Below, piece after piece: positions 6,354 through 7,229 of a stretch of DNA of 7,229 nucleotides. Under the pieces are notes generated by a model. That model did no database searches. It saw only the letters and a list, made by a program, of their open reading frames with translations, and was not told the DNA's origin. Source of the stretch: Megamonas hypermegale (GTDB taxonomy: Bacteria > Bacillota > Negativicutes > Selenomonadales > Selenomonadaceae); the NCBI GenBank assembly GCA_002314325.1, contig DCFC01000030.1:1-7229 (forward strand). Reading direction: 5' to 3'. The position numbers and the translations under genes were made by a program. How positions within the stretch are numbered: position 1 is the stretch's first letter; every line of letters begins with the position of its first letter.

Positions 6354-6971
6354 ATGGCATACTGGATTGAACAGAAGGCCGATTGTCAGTCAAGGGCAAG
6401 GCAGAAGACAAAAATGGGCTTTTGGAAAAAATTTTGTATATGTATAGTGATATTGGCGGGGATAGGATACGGTATCTGGCATGATGAGGATTTTCAGCGG
6501 AAATATATGTATCCGTATCCGTACAGACAGTTTATCGAATATTATGCTGACCGCTATCAGATGGATGAATGCCTGATTGCCGGTGTGGCGCTGGCGGAGA
6601 GCAAATTCGAGCCGACGGCGCAGTCGGTGCACGGAGCGCAGGGAATTATGCAGATTATGCCGGAAACGGCGGCATGGATAGCGTATCAGATAGAGGATGA
6701 CGATTTTTCCGCAGCTGAAATGTACGAGCCGGAGAAAAACATAAAATACGGCACATGGTATCTGGCGTCGCTCAATGAAGAATTTTTCGGCAATAAGGTT
6801 CTGATGCTGGCGGCGTATAACGCCGGCCGCGGCAATGTGCATGAATGGATGGAAAAATACGGCTGGGACGAAAATTTCAGCGATTATAAACAGATACCGT
6901 TCCCGGAAACGCGGGAATATGTGCAAAAAGTTTTAAAGTATGAACGAAAATATAAAAAGCTATACAAATAA
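6354..6971 (+). CDS. Membrane-anchored SLT-family lytic murein transglycosylase
   Basis: This 205-residue enzyme is predicted to cleave the MurNAc-GlcNAc bond of peptidoglycan and form 1,6-anhydro-MurNAc ends outside the cytoplasmic membrane. An N-terminal basic segment is followed by one hydrophobic helix (about 26-42), probably an uncleaved anchor. The goose-lysozyme-like SLT domain (about 57-200) shows the usual motif series: ALAESKFEPTAQS (79-91) with catalytic Glu82, GAQGIMQIMPETA (94-106), NIKYGTWYL (129-137), AAYNAGRGNV (153-162) and PFPETREYVQKV (182-193). The ATG at 6354 has AGAGGA five bases upstream. A second in-frame ATG (codon 21, at 6414) lies just before the helix but has no better ribosome binding site. 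It begins 16 bases after coaE and ends the visible rightward gene set; the repeat begins at the next base. Confidence 0.94.
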   Translation: MAYWIEQKADCQSRARQKTKMGFWKKFCICIVILAGIGYGIWHDEDFQRKYMYPYPYRQFIEYYADRYQMDECLIAGVALAESKFEPTAQSVHGAQGIMQIMPETAAWIAYQIEDDDFSAAEMYEPEKNIKYGTWYLASLNEEFFGNKVLMLAAYNAGRGNVHEWMEKYGWDENFSDYKQIPFPETREYVQKVLKYERKYKKLYK

Positions 6972-7070
6972 AGTTCTAGTTTATGTTCATTTTTCTTTGG
7001 TGCAAAGAAAAATGAACCAAAAATCACCTAAAGGTATAACAGGCTCTAATTACTAAAGTAATAAGAGCCT
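6972..7070 (+). repeat. Dispersed palindromic repeat, right copy
   Basis: It starts directly after the stop codon of the lytic transglycosylase and is inverted relative to 1-105. Bases 7014-7070 are identical to the reverse complement of 1-57. An inner hairpin (6985-7017) has a perfect 15-base stem with a 3-base loop. A linker containing CACCTAAAGGTATAAC leads to an outer hairpin (7041-7070) of AGGCTCT/AGAGCCT with an inner ATTAC/GTAAT stem. The tip of the inner hairpin differs from the left copy, but pairing is kept. The downstream sequence is A-rich rather than T-rich, so the repeat is not a standard intrinsic terminator, although the hairpins could still stabilise or process the 3' end of the mRNA. 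Confidence 0.9.
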
Positions 7071-7229
7071 ATAAAAACACCTTTTAACGTTTCGCTTACG
7101 CTGCACTGGGCGAGCCTTCGTGGCTTTCGTATATAATCATACGGTACAACGGTTCGAAACGTTTGGAATTTGGCTTGTGCCTTTTGGTTCCAGCAGAAAT
7201 TAAAATTTGAGCTGTTGGCACTGTAATTT
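7071..7229. other. Intergenic tail with small inverted repeats, no supported gene
   Basis: AACGTTTCG (7086-7094) is an exact reverse complement of CGAAACGTT (7155-7163). Between them is a smaller hairpin, CGTAT (7128-7132) with ATACG (7139-7143). Further right, CCAGCAG (7190-7196) can pair with CTGTTGG (7212-7218) with one G-U. Two minus-strand frames are open from the window edge, one ending at 7096 and one at 7046. Neither shows a recognisable domain, and both cannot easily be real, so no gene is called. The region looks like structured intergenic or repeat-derived DNA. Confidence 0.45.

Noticed and set aside
1..7070. Composite transposon bounded by inverted repeats
   Set aside because: The enclosed genes are core chromosomal genes, no transposase is present, and no target-site duplication can be seen.
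7046..7228. Partial minus-strand gene at the right edge
   Set aside because: Two different frames are equally open, neither has a recognisable motif or visible start, and the longer runs into the repeat hairpin.

Overview
The window looks like chromosomal DNA of a Negativicutes bacterium (the diderm Firmicutes, such as Selenomonas or Phascolarctobacterium relatives). The evidence is Firmicutes-type AGGAGG ribosome binding sites, a folate ECF-transporter S component behind a tetrahydrofolate (THF) riboswitch, a Firmicutes-like polA-mutM-coaE order continued by a membrane-anchored lytic transglycosylase, and a PolA with a degenerate proofreading domain. The genus cannot be assigned from sequence alone.

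Layout. Positions 1-105 hold one copy of a dispersed palindromic repeat. Leftward from about 880 runs a short transcription unit: a good sigma-A promoter (886-914), a THF riboswitch aptamer (772-869), a putative translation-controlling expression platform with a duplicated anti-Shine-Dalgarno element, a folT-type S component (215-706), and a previously uncalled 30-residue single-helix membrane protein (98-190) that ends inside the repeat. Divergently, rightward genes run from 997 to 6971: a secreted YkuD L,D-transpeptidase with an additional C-terminal domain, DNA polymerase I (polA), formamidopyrimidine-DNA glycosylase (mutM), dephospho-CoA kinase (coaE), and a SLT-family lytic transglycosylase. 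Gaps are 30, 14, -4 and 16 bases, and no terminator is visible between the genes, so they may form one operon. Directly after the last stop codon comes the second copy of the repeat (6972-7070), inverted relative to the first. The last 159 bases (7071-7229) hold small inverted repeats and no gene that can be defended.

How the genes fit together. The rightward cluster combines DNA repair and synthesis (PolA fills gaps after MutM excises oxidised purines), the last step of coenzyme A synthesis, and two peptidoglycan-remodelling enzymes at its ends (L,D-transpeptidase and lytic transglycosylase). The leftward unit is a folate uptake module that the riboswitch should switch off when cellular THF is high.

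No large new system is present. The points most worth a second look are the small membrane protein in the THF-controlled unit, the expression platform of that riboswitch, and the repeat pair that brackets the segment, lies 3' of both outer genes in the same sense, and keeps its hairpins while the hairpin tips change.
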